Shown one piece after another: positions 1 to 7,815 of a stretch of DNA of 35,324 nt (its first letter is position 1; every line of letters starts with the position of its first letter). This stretch comes from an uncultured Dorea sp. GTDB lineage: Bacteria; Bacillota; Clostridia; Lachnospirales; Lachnospiraceae. The DNA lies in contig NZ_CAKRAH010000024.1 in the NCBI RefSeq assembly GCF_934294775.1, positions 1 to 35,324 of the forward strand, read 5' to 3'. Position numbers and translations under genes: made by a program. The notes beneath the pieces are model-generated. The model was not told where the DNA came from. It saw nothing but the letters and a program-made list of their open reading frames with translations, and searched no databases.

Positions 1-75
1 TTATTTGTTTTCCAAAGTTCCGTTTTTCGGATCAACGAAAAACTCCACAATGTAAAACAGGGCCTTGCCCTAACA
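1..75. repeat. Repeat-like non-coding edge segment
   Basis: Read on the minus strand, this stretch holds a GGGCAAGGCCC inverted repeat (around 61-71) and a CCG-TTTTT-CGG hairpin (20-30). A 22-codon minus-strand frame ends at the TAA at 1-3, but it has no ATG and is closed by a stop at 70-72, so it is not a gene. Another minus-strand frame reads GQGPVLHCGVFR before a stop. I have the impression of seeing this string in spurious short proteins of Lachnospiraceae, which would make it a dispersed repeat, but I could not check that. Confidence 0.3.
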
Positions 76-83
76 AAAAGAAA

Positions 84-119
84 ATCCCCGCAAACACACA
101 AGGCTTGCGGGGCTTTTTT
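84..119. terminator. Bidirectional intrinsic terminator after gdhA
   Basis: CCCCGCAA (86-93) pairs with TTGCGGGG (105-112) around an 11-nt loop. A T-run follows on the plus strand (114-119). The A-rich stretch at 74-84 gives a T-run on the minus strand. The hairpin lies 14 nt past the gdhA stop, so it most likely ends gdhA transcription and may also stop plus-strand transcription from the left. Confidence 0.8.
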
Positions 120-126
120 ATAAATC

Positions 127-1461
127 TTAAACGATTCCCTGAGCTGTCATAGCATCTACAACTTTTTCAAATCCTGCAATGTTAGCTCCGGCAACATAGT
201 TACCTTCCATTCCGTAACGTTTTGCAGCATCGTCCATGTTGTGGCAGATGTTTACCATGATGTTCTTAAGTTTTGCATCTACTTCTTCGAATGTCCAGCT
301 AAGTCTCTCGCTGTTCTGTGACATTTCAAGTGCAGATGTAGCAACACCACCAGCGTTTGCAGCTTTACCAGGTGCAAAGATTACACCGTTCTCCTGCAGA
401 TACTGTGTTGCTTCTAATGTAGTAGGCATGTTAGCACCTTCGCATACAGCTACGCATCCGTTCGCTACTAACTGTTTTGCATCTTCAAGGTGAAGTTCAT
501 TCTGTGTAGCACATGGAAGAGCAAGGTCAACTTTTACAGACCATACACCACGTCCTTCATGATATTCTGAATTTGGACGGTAGTTCTTGTACTCTGTCAG
601 TCTTGCACGTTTTACTTCTTTGATTTCTTTTAATGCTGCAACATCGATTCCGTCTGGATCGTATACCCATCCTGTAGAATCACTTGCTGTTACAACTTTT
701 GCTCCAAGCTGCTGAGCTTTCTGGATAGCATAGATTGCAACGTTACCAGCTCCGGAAACTGCTACTGTCATTCCTTTGATGTCTTTTCCATTAATCTTTA
801 ATAATTCTTCTGTTAAGTAAAGAAGACCATATCCTGTAGCTTCTGTTCTTGCTAAAGATCCGCCGTAGCTTAATCCTTTTCCTGTCAGAACACCTTCATA
901 CAGGCCTCTGATTCTCTTATACTGACCGAACATGTAACCGATCTCTCTTGCACCTGTTCCGATGTCACCAGCAGGAACATCTGTGTCAGCTCCGATATAT
1001 TTGCAAAGTTCTGTCATAAAGCTCTGGCAGAATGCCATTACTTCTCTGTCTGATTTTCCCTTAGGATCGAAATCAGAACCACCTTTACCTCCACCGATTG
1101 GAAGTCCTGTCAGTGAGTTCTTGAAAATCTGCTCAAATCCAAGGAATTTGATGATACCAAGGTTTACAGATGGATGAAGACGTAATCCTCCTTTGTATGG
1201 TCCGATTGCGCTGTTAAACTGTACACGGTATCCTGTATTAACCTGAACCTGTCCCTTGTCGTCTACCCATGGAACACGGAATTTAATCTGTCTTTCAGGT
1301 TCAACAAGTCTTTCAAGCAGGGCGTCTTTTCTGAATTTTTCCTCGTTTGCCTCTACTACTACTCTTAATGACTCTAATACTTCTTTTACTGCCTGGTGGA
1401 ATTCTGGCTCTGCAGGGTTCTTTGCAACTACCTTCTCCAGTACTTCATCAACATATGACAT
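127..1461 (-). CDS. gdhA: NADP-type glutamate dehydrogenase
   Basis: Interconverts 2-oxoglutarate plus ammonium and glutamate in the cytoplasm, linking nitrogen assimilation to carbon metabolism. The 444 residues are the usual length of the hexameric bacterial GDH of the GdhA type. Visible family marks are the substrate-binding and catalytic segment PIGGGKGGSDFDPKGKSD, the following DVPAGDIGTGAREIG stretch, and the dinucleotide-fold motif VSGAGNVAIYA in the C-terminal half. NADP rather than NAD use is inferred from overall resemblance to GdhA and is not proved by one residue. The start ATG at 1459-1461 has a clear TAGGAGG site 8 nt upstream. The gene stands alone, with a terminator just after it and purL ending 435 bp upstream on the same strand. 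Its 5' flank contains a small CTGCC-GGC-GGCAG hairpin, described separately. Confidence 0.96.
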   Translation of the reverse strand: MSYVDEVLEKVVAKNPAEPEFHQAVKEVLESLRVVVEANEEKFRKDALLERLVEPERQIKFRVPWVDDKGQVQVNTGYRVQFNSAIGPYKGGLRLHPSVNLGIIKFLGFEQIFKNSLTGLPIGGGKGGSDFDPKGKSDREVMAFCQSFMTELCKYIGADTDVPAGDIGTGAREIGYMFGQYKRIRGLYEGVLTGKGLSYGGSLARTEATGYGLLYLTEELLKINGKDIKGMTVAVSGAGNVAIYAIQKAQQLGAKVVTASDSTGWVYDPDGIDVAALKEIKEVKRARLTEYKNYRPNSEYHEGRGVWSVKVDLALPCATQNELHLEDAKQLVANGCVAVCEGANMPTTLEATQYLQENGVIFAPGKAANAGGVATSALEMSQNSERLSWTFEEVDAKLKNIMVNICHNMDDAAKRYGMEGNYVAGANIAGFEKVVDAMTAQGIV

Positions 1462-1503
1462 AGCTTTCTACCTCCTACTATTCGTATCATTACTTTAAGG
1501 GGC

Positions 1504-1545
1504 TGCCGCCGGCAGTTCCCTACGGATGCTTATGCACCTCAAATA
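1504..1545 (+). repeat. Short dispersed repeat, copy S1
   Basis: This begins TGCCGCCGGCAG and runs to a TCAAATA end. It resembles the better-preserved copies at 1589, 1847, 13436 and 15360. On the minus strand the CTGCC-GGC-GGCAG palindrome would form a small hairpin in the 5' flank of gdhA. The match is loose beyond the palindrome. Confidence 0.35.
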
Positions 1546-1588
1546 CATCTTTTTTAACGCTTTTGACAACTTAAGAATGCAAAAGAAT

Positions 1589-1626
1589 GTGCCGCCGGCA
1601 GCTTCTCCTACATACTCTGGAATCAA
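1589..1626 (+). repeat. Short dispersed repeat, copy S2
   Basis: This shares TGCCGCCGGCAG with S1 in the same orientation, 85 bp away. It shares GGCAGCTTCT and a terminal ATCAAAA with copy S4 at 15360. It lies directly before the terminator at 1626-1656. Confidence 0.45.
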
Positions 1627-1656
1627 AAAACCGGGTAGACAAATCTCCCGGTTTTT
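1626..1656. terminator. Bidirectional terminator hairpin downstream of purL
   Basis: AAAAACCGGG (1626-1635) and CCCGGTTTTT (1647-1656) form a perfect 10-bp stem with an 11-nt loop, and the stem itself supplies an A-run and a T-run. It lies about 240 nt past the purL stop and about 165 nt before gdhA, so it should insulate the two minus-strand genes. Confidence 0.75.
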
Positions 1657-1747
1657 CTCCGACCCCTTTGTCCTTTACTATTGTAAAGCAAACCAGTGGA
1701 TCTGGCAAGATATTTTTTACAGTTTTTTGTATTTTTTGCAACTTTTT

Positions 1748-1780
1748 ACAAAACCCTTGCAGATTTTGCAAGGGTTTTGT
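1748..1780. terminator. Perfect 14-bp hairpin in T-rich tract after purL
   Basis: ACAAAACCCTTGCA (1748-1761) is perfectly complementary to TGCAAGGGTTTTGT (1767-1780), with loop GATTT. It lies about 115 nt past the purL stop. The plus-strand flanks on both sides are T-rich near-copies of each other (AGTTTTTTG followed by ATTTTTTGC or ATTTTTTAT, at about 1729-1748 and 1781-1800). It may be a terminator or processing hairpin. On the minus strand the flanks are A-rich, so a classical U-tract for purL is provided only by the stem bases themselves. Confidence 0.6.
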
Positions 1781-1846
1781 AGTTTTTTGCATTTTTTATA
1801 CATTTTTATGAAACAGAACGCACTCTAAATTGCATTTGCATAGAGA

Positions 1847-1888
1847 ACTTGTCCCTGGCAGATTCTTCCGAACATATAACGATTCAAA
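1847..1888 (+). repeat. Short dispersed repeat, copy S3
   Basis: This contains GAACTTGTCCCTGGCAG, then TTCTTCCGAAC, then CGATTCAAAA. It is a close relative of S4 (15360-15408) and ends just before the purL stop codon. Confidence 0.6.
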
Positions 1889-1896
1889 AGCATACT

Positions 1897-4800
1897 TTAT
1901 TTGAAGTATTTTACTCCTGATTCAAAGATCTTCAGATCCTGTTCTCCGTAGATGTTCATTGCTACGCTTCTGTTACGTCTTTCTGAGTGAGCCATCTTAC
2001 CAAGCACACGTCCGTCCGGACTTGTAATACCTTCGATTGCACAGTAAGAACCGTTGACGTTCCACTCTTCATTCATCGTGATATTTCCTTCCGGATCACA
2101 ATACTGTGTTGCAACCTGTCCATTTGCAAATAATTTATCGAGCCACTCTTTGCTTGCAACAAATCTTCCTTCTCCGTGAGATGCAGGGTTGGTATATACA
2201 CCGCCAAGTTTGGCTTCTGCAAGCCATGGAGATTTATTTGTTACAACTTTTGTATAGACCATCTTGGAAATGTGACGGCCAATGGTATTGTATGTAAGGG
2301 TTGGTGAATCCGGTTTCTGTCCTGTAATCTCACCGTTTGGTACCAGTCCGAGTTTGATCAGTGCCTGGAATCCGTTACAGATACCAAGTGCCAGTCCATC
2401 ACGCTCGTTCAATAATTTTTCCACTGCTTCTTTCATCTTTGCATTCTGGAACGCAGTTGCGAAGAATTTTGCAGATCCGTCCGGTTCATCACCAGCACTG
2501 AATCCACCTGGGAACATAATGATCTGAGACTGCTCAATTGCTTTTTCAAATGTTTCCACAGAATCAACGATATCTGTTGCACTCATATTTCTGAATACTT
2601 TTGTGATTACCTTTGCGCCTGCTCTTTCGAATGCTTTTGCACTGTCATATTCACAGTTTGTTCCCGGCATTACAGGGATGAATACTGTCGGCTGTGCAAT
2701 CTTGTGGCTGCAGATGTAGATGTCGGATGTGTCGTATAAGCCAGTCTCTACTTTTTCATCCTGTCCTTCTGCTCCTGAGTTTGTAGGGAATACCTTTTCC
2801 AGTGTTTCTTCCCATGCTGCTTCTGCCTCGTCTAATGCAATCTTCACGTCTTTGTATTCAATTGCTTTACTGTCTGTCACTTCACCGATTACAGTATATG
2901 TGATGCCAAGCTCTGATACTTTATCAGCAGGTACTTCTGCGATGATATCTCCAAATGCTGGTGCGAACAGATCTCTTGCATCTACATTATGCTCAATTTT
3001 AACACCCATGCCATTACCGAATGCCATCTTGCTGACAGCAGCTGCAACACCATGTCTGTCCAGCGCATAAGCAGCTACGATCTTGCCATCATGGATATCT
3101 TTTGTAAATTTACCATACTGATCCATAACCTTTTCGTATACCGGGATGTCATACTCATTTGTCTCAATACGAAGCCATACCAGCTTATTTCCTGCTTTTT
3201 TAAGCTCCGGTGTAATAATATCTTTTTCTGTTGCCACATCAACTGCAAATGATACCAGTGTCGGAGGAACGTCGATATCTTCGAATGTTCCTGACATACT
3301 GTCTTTTCCACCGATGGATGGAAGCCCGTATCCAAGCTGTGCATCATAAGCACCAAGAAGTGCTGCAAATGGCTGGCTCCATCTGTGCGGATCTTCTGTC
3401 ATACGGCGGAAGTATTCCTGGAATGTGAAGCGGATCTTACTGTAATCTCCACCTGCCGCAACAATCTTTGCGATAGATTCTGTCACTGCATAGATTGCTC
3501 CGTGATATGGGCTCCATGTTGACAGGTATGGATCGAATCCATAACTCATCATAGTAACTGTATCACAATCACCTGTTAATACAGGAAGTTTTGCAACCAT
3601 TGCCTGTGTCTCTGTCTTCTGATATTTTCCACCATGTGGCATGAATACAGAAGAAGCTCCGATGGATCCGTCGAACATCTCGACCAGACCTTTCTGTGAG
3701 CATACGTTCAGGTCTTTTAACATATCCATCCATTTTTCTCTTACGTCTGTTACTTCTTCTCTTACAAGAATGCTGTCTTTTCTATTTGGAATATCAACTG
3801 CTACTGTAGTCTCCTGATGTGCTCCGTTGGTATCAAGGAATGCACGGGAAAGATTAACAATCTCTTTTCCTCTCCATGAAAGTACCAGTCTTGGCTCTTC
3901 TGTTACAACAGCAACCTTTGTTGCCTCCAGATTCTCTTCTGCTGCATATCCCATGAACTCGTCTACATCTTTTGGATCTACTACAACTGCCATACGTTCC
4001 TGGGATTCAGAAATAGCGATTTCTGTTCCGTCAAGTCCGGCATATTTTTTCGGTACTTTATCAAGATCAATCTGAAGACCGTCTGCAAGTTCTCCGATTG
4101 CTACAGATACTCCGCCTGCACCAAAGTCGTTACATTTCTTGATCAGCTTGCTGACTTCTTCTCTTCTGAATAATCTCTGGATTTTTCTTTCTGTCGGCGG
4201 GTTACCTTTCTGTACTTCTGCTCCACATGTCTCGATAGACTCTTCTGTATGAACCTTGGAAGATCCTGTTGCTCCACCACATCCGTCACGTCCGGTACGT
4301 CCACCAAGAAGGATGATGATATCTCCCGGATCAGATGTCTCTCTGATAACAGCGCGTCTTGGTGCTGCTCCGAGCACTGCTCCGATCTCCATACGTTTTG
4401 CAACGTAGTTTGGATGATAGATTTCTTTTACGGCTCCTGTTGCCAGACCAATCTGGTTACCATATGAGCTGTATCCATGTGCAGCTTCTCTTACCAGTTT
4501 CTTCTGTGGAAGTTTTCCTTTCATGGTGTCTTTTACAGATACGGTAGGATCTGCTGCTCCTGTAACACGCATTGCCTGATACACATAAGTACGTCCTGAC
4601 AGCGGGTCACGGATTGCTCCTCCAAGGCAGGTAGCAGCTCCACCAAACGGTTCGATCTCTGTCGGATGGTTGTGTGTCTCGTTCTTAAAGTTTACAAGCC
4701 ACTCTTCTTCCACACCATCTACTTTGATCGGAACTACAATACTACATGCATTAATTTCATCGGATTCTTCCTGATCCTGTAATTTTCCTTCACGTTTTAA

Positions 4801-5664
4801 TTTTCTCATAGCCATCAGCGCAAGATCCATCAGGCATACGAATTTGTCTTCTCTTCCTTTGAAAATCTCGCTGTGGTCGCTGATATACTGCTTGTATGTC
4901 TCTTCCATCGGCTCTCTATAATCACCATCGCCGAAGGACACATCTGTAAGTTCTGTTGAGAATGTTGTATGACGGCAGTGATCTGACCAGTATGTATCCA
5001 GAACACGGATTTCTGTCATAGATGGATCTCTGTCTTCTTCTGCGTTAAAATAATTCTGGATATGCTGGAAATCTTTGAATGTCATAGCAAGTCCGAGAGA
5101 ATCGTATAATTCTTTCAGTTTACTTTCTTCCATATCTTTAAATCCATCAAAAATCTTAACATCTGCAGGCTCATCAAATTTTGTAACCAGTGTCTCCGGT
5201 TTTTCGCCCTGTGCTTCTCTTGAGTCAACCGGGTTAATGCAGTGGCTCTTGATTGCTTCGAATTCTTCTTCTGATAATGTACCATTTTCACCATGGATCA
5301 CGTAAGTAGTTGCTGTACGGATCACCGGCAGTTCATCTTCTTTAATAAACTGAATACACTGAACTGCAGAATCTGCTCTCTGGTCAAACTGTCCCGGAAG
5401 GAATTCTACCGAGAATACTTTACTTCCTTCTTCTATATCAAATGTTTCTTTATATAATGTATCTACCGGTGGTTCAGAAAAGATGCCATTACATGCTTTT
5501 TCAAATGTCTCATCCGATACATTTTCCACATCATAACGGATCAGAACCCGGACGCTGTCCACATCTTTGATTCCGAGATAGCTGCGGATCTCGTGACGGA
5601 GCTCCTTTGCCTGAACATCAAAACCTGGTTTTTTCTCCACGTACACTCTTTTTACATTACTCAT
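1897..5664 (-). CDS. purL: Phosphoribosylformylglycinamidine synthase, single-chain
   Basis: Catalyses the ATP- and glutamine-dependent conversion of FGAR to FGAM in de novo purine synthesis. All parts are in one 1255-residue chain: an N-terminal PurS-like region, a linker with the family signature DTYWSDHCRHTTF, two AIRS-like halves (NFKNETHNHPTEIEPFGGAATC in the first; GGKDSMSGTFEDIDVPPT in the second), and a C-terminal glutaminase domain from about residue 985. The nucleophile cysteine lies in LGICNGFQ at about residue 1095, with PGGFSAGDE before it. Long PurL occurs in many Clostridia in place of separate PurS/PurQ/PurL; this one starts MSNVKRVYVEKKPGFD like other Firmicutes members. The start at 5662-5664 has GGAGGA 6 nt upstream. 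No other purine gene is nearby, so this gene is unlinked from the rest of its pathway here. Confidence 0.97.
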   Translation of the reverse strand: MSNVKRVYVEKKPGFDVQAKELRHEIRSYLGIKDVDSVRVLIRYDVENVSDETFEKACNGIFSEPPVDTLYKETFDIEEGSKVFSVEFLPGQFDQRADSAVQCIQFIKEDELPVIRTATTYVIHGENGTLSEEEFEAIKSHCINPVDSREAQGEKPETLVTKFDEPADVKIFDGFKDMEESKLKELYDSLGLAMTFKDFQHIQNYFNAEEDRDPSMTEIRVLDTYWSDHCRHTTFSTELTDVSFGDGDYREPMEETYKQYISDHSEIFKGREDKFVCLMDLALMAMRKLKREGKLQDQEESDEINACSIVVPIKVDGVEEEWLVNFKNETHNHPTEIEPFGGAATCLGGAIRDPLSGRTYVYQAMRVTGAADPTVSVKDTMKGKLPQKKLVREAAHGYSSYGNQIGLATGAVKEIYHPNYVAKRMEIGAVLGAAPRRAVIRETSDPGDIIILLGGRTGRDGCGGATGSSKVHTEESIETCGAEVQKGNPPTERKIQRLFRREEVSKLIKKCNDFGAGGVSVAIGELADGLQIDLDKVPKKYAGLDGTEIAISESQERMAVVVDPKDVDEFMGYAAEENLEATKVAVVTEEPRLVLSWRGKEIVNLSRAFLDTNGAHQETTVAVDIPNRKDSILVREEVTDVREKWMDMLKDLNVCSQKGLVEMFDGSIGASSVFMPHGGKYQKTETQAMVAKLPVLTGDCDTVTMMSYGFDPYLSTWSPYHGAIYAVTESIAKIVAAGGDYSKIRFTFQEYFRRMTEDPHRWSQPFAALLGAYDAQLGYGLPSIGGKDSMSGTFEDIDVPPTLVSFAVDVATEKDIITPELKKAGNKLVWLRIETNEYDIPVYEKVMDQYGKFTKDIHDGKIVAAYALDRHGVAAAVSKMAFGNGMGVKIEHNVDARDLFAPAFGDIIAEVPADKVSELGITYTVIGEVTDSKAIEYKDVKIALDEAEAAWEETLEKVFPTNSGAEGQDEKVETGLYDTSDIYICSHKIAQPTVFIPVMPGTNCEYDSAKAFERAGAKVITKVFRNMSATDIVDSVETFEKAIEQSQIIMFPGGFSAGDEPDGSAKFFATAFQNAKMKEAVEKLLNERDGLALGICNGFQALIKLGLVPNGEITGQKPDSPTLTYNTIGRHISKMVYTKVVTNKSPWLAEAKLGGVYTNPASHGEGRFVASKEWLDKLFANGQVATQYCDPEGNITMNEEWNVNGSYCAIEGITSPDGRVLGKMAHSERRNRSVAMNIYGEQDLKIFESGVKYFK

Positions 5665-5702
5665 AAGTAATCCTCCATAAATGAATTTTTACACATTTTC
5701 TA

Positions 5703-5738
5703 TTGTTAGTATAACATAACAACCATTGTTTAATACAA
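5703..5738 (-). promoter_or_regulatory. Probable purL promoter with inverted repeats
   Basis: On the minus strand a TATACT -10 box lies at 5708-5713, 44 nt from the purL ATG. The -35 is weak (TTGTAT at 5733-5738, spacer 19). TTGTTA (5703-5708) and TAACAA (5717-5722) form an inverted repeat over the -10, and AACAA-CCA-TTGTT (5718-5730) is a second one. These could be operator sites, but no regulator can be named. Confidence 0.45.
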
Positions 5739-5805
5739 TTAATATATCTTAACACTTTTATAATCTACGCTTATTAATCTTTTATAATGAATCCTCATCT
5801 GCAGT

Positions 5806-6582
5806 CTATTCCGAATCCAGTACGCATTTATGATCTAACCTGTGTTTTACTGCCATATTTTTTATAAGAAAGAATATCACCCATACATCTATCAACACGA
5901 TGCCAAATACTTCCGCAACCCGTATGACCATATCCGAAAAGAAACCTTCCGGCAGCATCCGGATCATGTAATCCGTTGCCGGATCAAACATCCAAAAAAT
6001 ATTTGTAAAAAAGATTTTATGAAATATGGTAAAGCATGTTGTAAAATCCACATAGAATGCGATTCCAAGCAACACACATACAAAAATCCATGCTGCAATT
6101 GCCATCGTATAACTTTTTAAAAATAACCGTTTCCAGTCTTCTTCTTTCCTTTTCATAATCCCAAGGATTACTACAGCTGCAATTATACACACAACCCCGA
6201 CTTTTATTCCTCCAAGGAAAAGATTCCTTACATCTGCCATATGAAGCCGGTCTCTTTCATTGAAGAAGTCCTTATCTGTTCCATCAATCTGTGTGATAAC
6301 TGATACTTTATCCTCTTTGCCGATCAGATAGCTCATCATATGATCTGTTACATACATGACCTGATCGATTGTCATATCCAGATCTTTTGTCACTTCATAT
6401 TTCTGATATTCTTTTTTATAAAATGTATACTTGCTGTCTCCGTATACTGCAATCCATATACTAAAGATCAAAGCCGCAAGAATCCCGCACATCATTGCTC
6501 CAACAGACACTGCTGTCTTTAATTTTTTCAAGTTTTTCCTCCGTTCTGTCAAAGACGGGCTTTTTATCAGCGTCTTTCCCAT
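5806..6582 (-). CDS. DUF1461 (TIGR01906-like) integral membrane protein
   Basis: A 258-residue membrane protein of unknown function, matching my memory of the DUF1461/TIGR01906 family. A basic N-terminus is followed by a first membrane span (about residues 28-50), then an outside segment of about 85 residues containing MTIDQVMYVTDHMMSYLIG and RLHMADVRNLFLGG, which are typical of the family. Three more hydrophobic spans follow, at about 127-145, 158-180 and 220-245. The layout of four spans with a large loop after the first is what the family shows. It diverges from the LysR gene at 6754, so regulation by that LysR protein is possible. It ends 140 nt from purL's start, and no terminator was seen between them. 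Confidence 0.8.
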   Translation of the reverse strand: MGKTLIKSPSLTERRKNLKKLKTAVSVGAMMCGILAALIFSIWIAVYGDSKYTFYKKEYQKYEVTKDLDMTIDQVMYVTDHMMSYLIGKEDKVSVITQIDGTDKDFFNERDRLHMADVRNLFLGGIKVGVVCIIAAVVILGIMKRKEEDWKRLFLKSYTMAIAAWIFVCVLLGIAFYVDFTTCFTIFHKIFFTNIFWMFDPATDYMIRMLPEGFFSDMVIRVAEVFGIVLIDVWVIFFLIKNMAVKHRLDHKCVLDSE

Positions 6583-6695
6583 CCTTTTATTCTTATTAAT
6601 AATTCTATATCATGTAAACTATGAAAATAAATACCTTTCGATTTTCTTCATTATATCACTTATTGTTGCTGTCCGCATCATACGGAATTTTCAGG

Positions 6696-6724
6696 TTGTA
6701 ATTTTCTTTCATTTCACTTATAAT
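6696..6724 (+). promoter_or_regulatory. Promoter of the LysR gene
   Basis: TTGTAA (6696-6701) and TATAAT (6719-6724) are separated by 17 bp, 30 nt before the ATG. Directly upstream lies ATCATACGGAATTTTCAG (6677-6694), an 18-mer that recurs at 28139-28156. Confidence 0.7.
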
Positions 6725-6753
6725 ACAGTTAAGATTCATTAGGAGGACTTATC

Positions 6754-7629
6754 ATGGATATTAACTATGAGTTATATAAAGTATTTTATTACGTTGCTTC
6801 TACTTTAAGTTTTTCAGAAGCTTCCAAGCAGCTGTTCATTTCACAGTCTGCTGTCAGCCAGTCGATTAAGGCTCTGGAGAAAAAACTGGACCAGACATTA
6901 TTCATCCGAAGCACCAAAAAAGTACGACTCACAACGGAAGGTGAAATTCTTCTCCGCCATATTGAACCGGCCATCAGCCTCATCAAGCGCGGCGAGAACC
7001 AGCTTCTTGATGTCGGTGCCCGCGGCGGACAGCTTCACATCGGTGCAAGTGATACGATCTGCCGTTATTTCCTGGTTCCTTATCTTGAACGTTTCCACAG
7101 AGATTTTCCGGGCGCCCATATCAAAGTAACCAACGCAACCTCTATCCGCTGTGTTGAGCTTCTGGAAACCGGGCAGGTAGACCTGATCGTTGTCAATGCT
7201 CCAAACGCCTACCTTGGAAATGTACCAAATGTGAAAAAGATCAAAGATTTCCAGGATGTATTTATCGCAAATGAGGCATTTAGCGAATTGAAGGGAAAGA
7301 CACTTTCGTTCAAAGAATTACTGGACTACCCGATTCTTATGCTCGACCGCAAGAGTACAACCAGCGAATATCTGCACAATCTTTTTCTCCAGCATCAGCT
7401 TGACCTGGTTCCGGAGATTGAACTTAGCAGTAACGATCTGCTGATCGATCTTGCACGTATCGGACTTGGTATCGCATTTATTCCGGACTTCTGTCTGACA
7501 CAGGAATCATCCGATTCTCTTTTTAAAGTCGAGACGACAGAAAAGCTGCCATCACGAGAACTAGTTATTGCGCATAATGAAAAGGTGCCGGTTTCTAAGG
7601 CTGCGCAGGAGTTCTTATCTTACTTTTAA
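6754..7629 (+). CDS. LysR-family transcriptional regulator
   Basis: A DNA-binding regulator of 291 residues, standard for LysR proteins. The winged helix-turn-helix is at the N-terminus (about residues 15-60: SFSEASKQLFISQSAVSQSIKAL, then LFIRSTKKVRLTTEGE, shown here as separate strings). The effector-binding domain follows from about residue 88 (GGQLHIGASDTICRYFLVPY, then the family-typical VDLIVVNAP and GLGIAFIPDF). The target is unknown; the divergent DUF1461 gene is the usual kind of candidate. The start is preceded by TTAGGAGGAC. The stop codon is followed 6 nt later by hairpin element A. Confidence 0.93.
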   Translation: MDINYELYKVFYYVASTLSFSEASKQLFISQSAVSQSIKALEKKLDQTLFIRSTKKVRLTTEGEILLRHIEPAISLIKRGENQLLDVGARGGQLHIGASDTICRYFLVPYLERFHRDFPGAHIKVTNATSIRCVELLETGQVDLIVVNAPNAYLGNVPNVKKIKDFQDVFIANEAFSELKGKTLSFKELLDYPILMLDRKSTTSEYLHNLFLQHQLDLVPEIELSSNDLLIDLARIGLGIAFIPDFCLTQESSDSLFKVETTEKLPSRELVIAHNEKVPVSKAAQEFLSYF

Positions 7630-7635
7630 ATTAGC

Positions 7636-7815
7636 TGTTTAGTACACTATTTCATTGTGACCTCTCGGTCCATGAGAAAGCGCGGGTATTAAGGACTGGA
7701 TAGCATTCGGAATGAGGCTCTCTTACTACTTCTTGCCTCATGGAGCCGCGAACCAGTTCTTATACCAAGGCATACGCAAGGATCAGGAATCCAACCCAAA
7801 GTAATGTATTAAACA
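7636..7815. repeat. Hairpin repeat element A (180 bp)
   Basis: Ends are TGTTTAGTACA (7636-7646) and TGTATTAAACA (7805-7815), an inverted pair with one mismatch. Inside, GGTATTAAGGACTGG pairs imperfectly with CCAGTTCTTATACC, and GAATGAGGC with GCCTCATG, giving a long stem. Its right half is, inverted, about 93% identical by eye over about 80 bp to the left arm of element B (12994-13076). Its left end is about 87% identical over about 54 bp to the inverted right end of element C. It lacks the apex that B and C share, so it looks like an internally deleted copy. It begins 6 nt after the lysR stop and overlaps the last codon and stop of the helicase gene. Terminator or mobile-repeat roles are both open. 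Confidence 0.8.

Noticed and set aside
1..69. Tail of a minus-strand protein entering from the left edge
   Set aside because: The 22-codon frame is closed by a stop at 70-72 and has no ATG.
1545..1590. gdhA promoter TTGTCA-18-TATTTG
   Set aside because: The -10 is poor and the match is no better than expected in such A/T-rich sequence.
1571..1828. Small overlapping open frames on both strands after purL
   Set aside because: They arise from the A/T-rich hairpin region, are repetitive (KPLQNLQGFCKKLQ-like) and have no convincing start signals.
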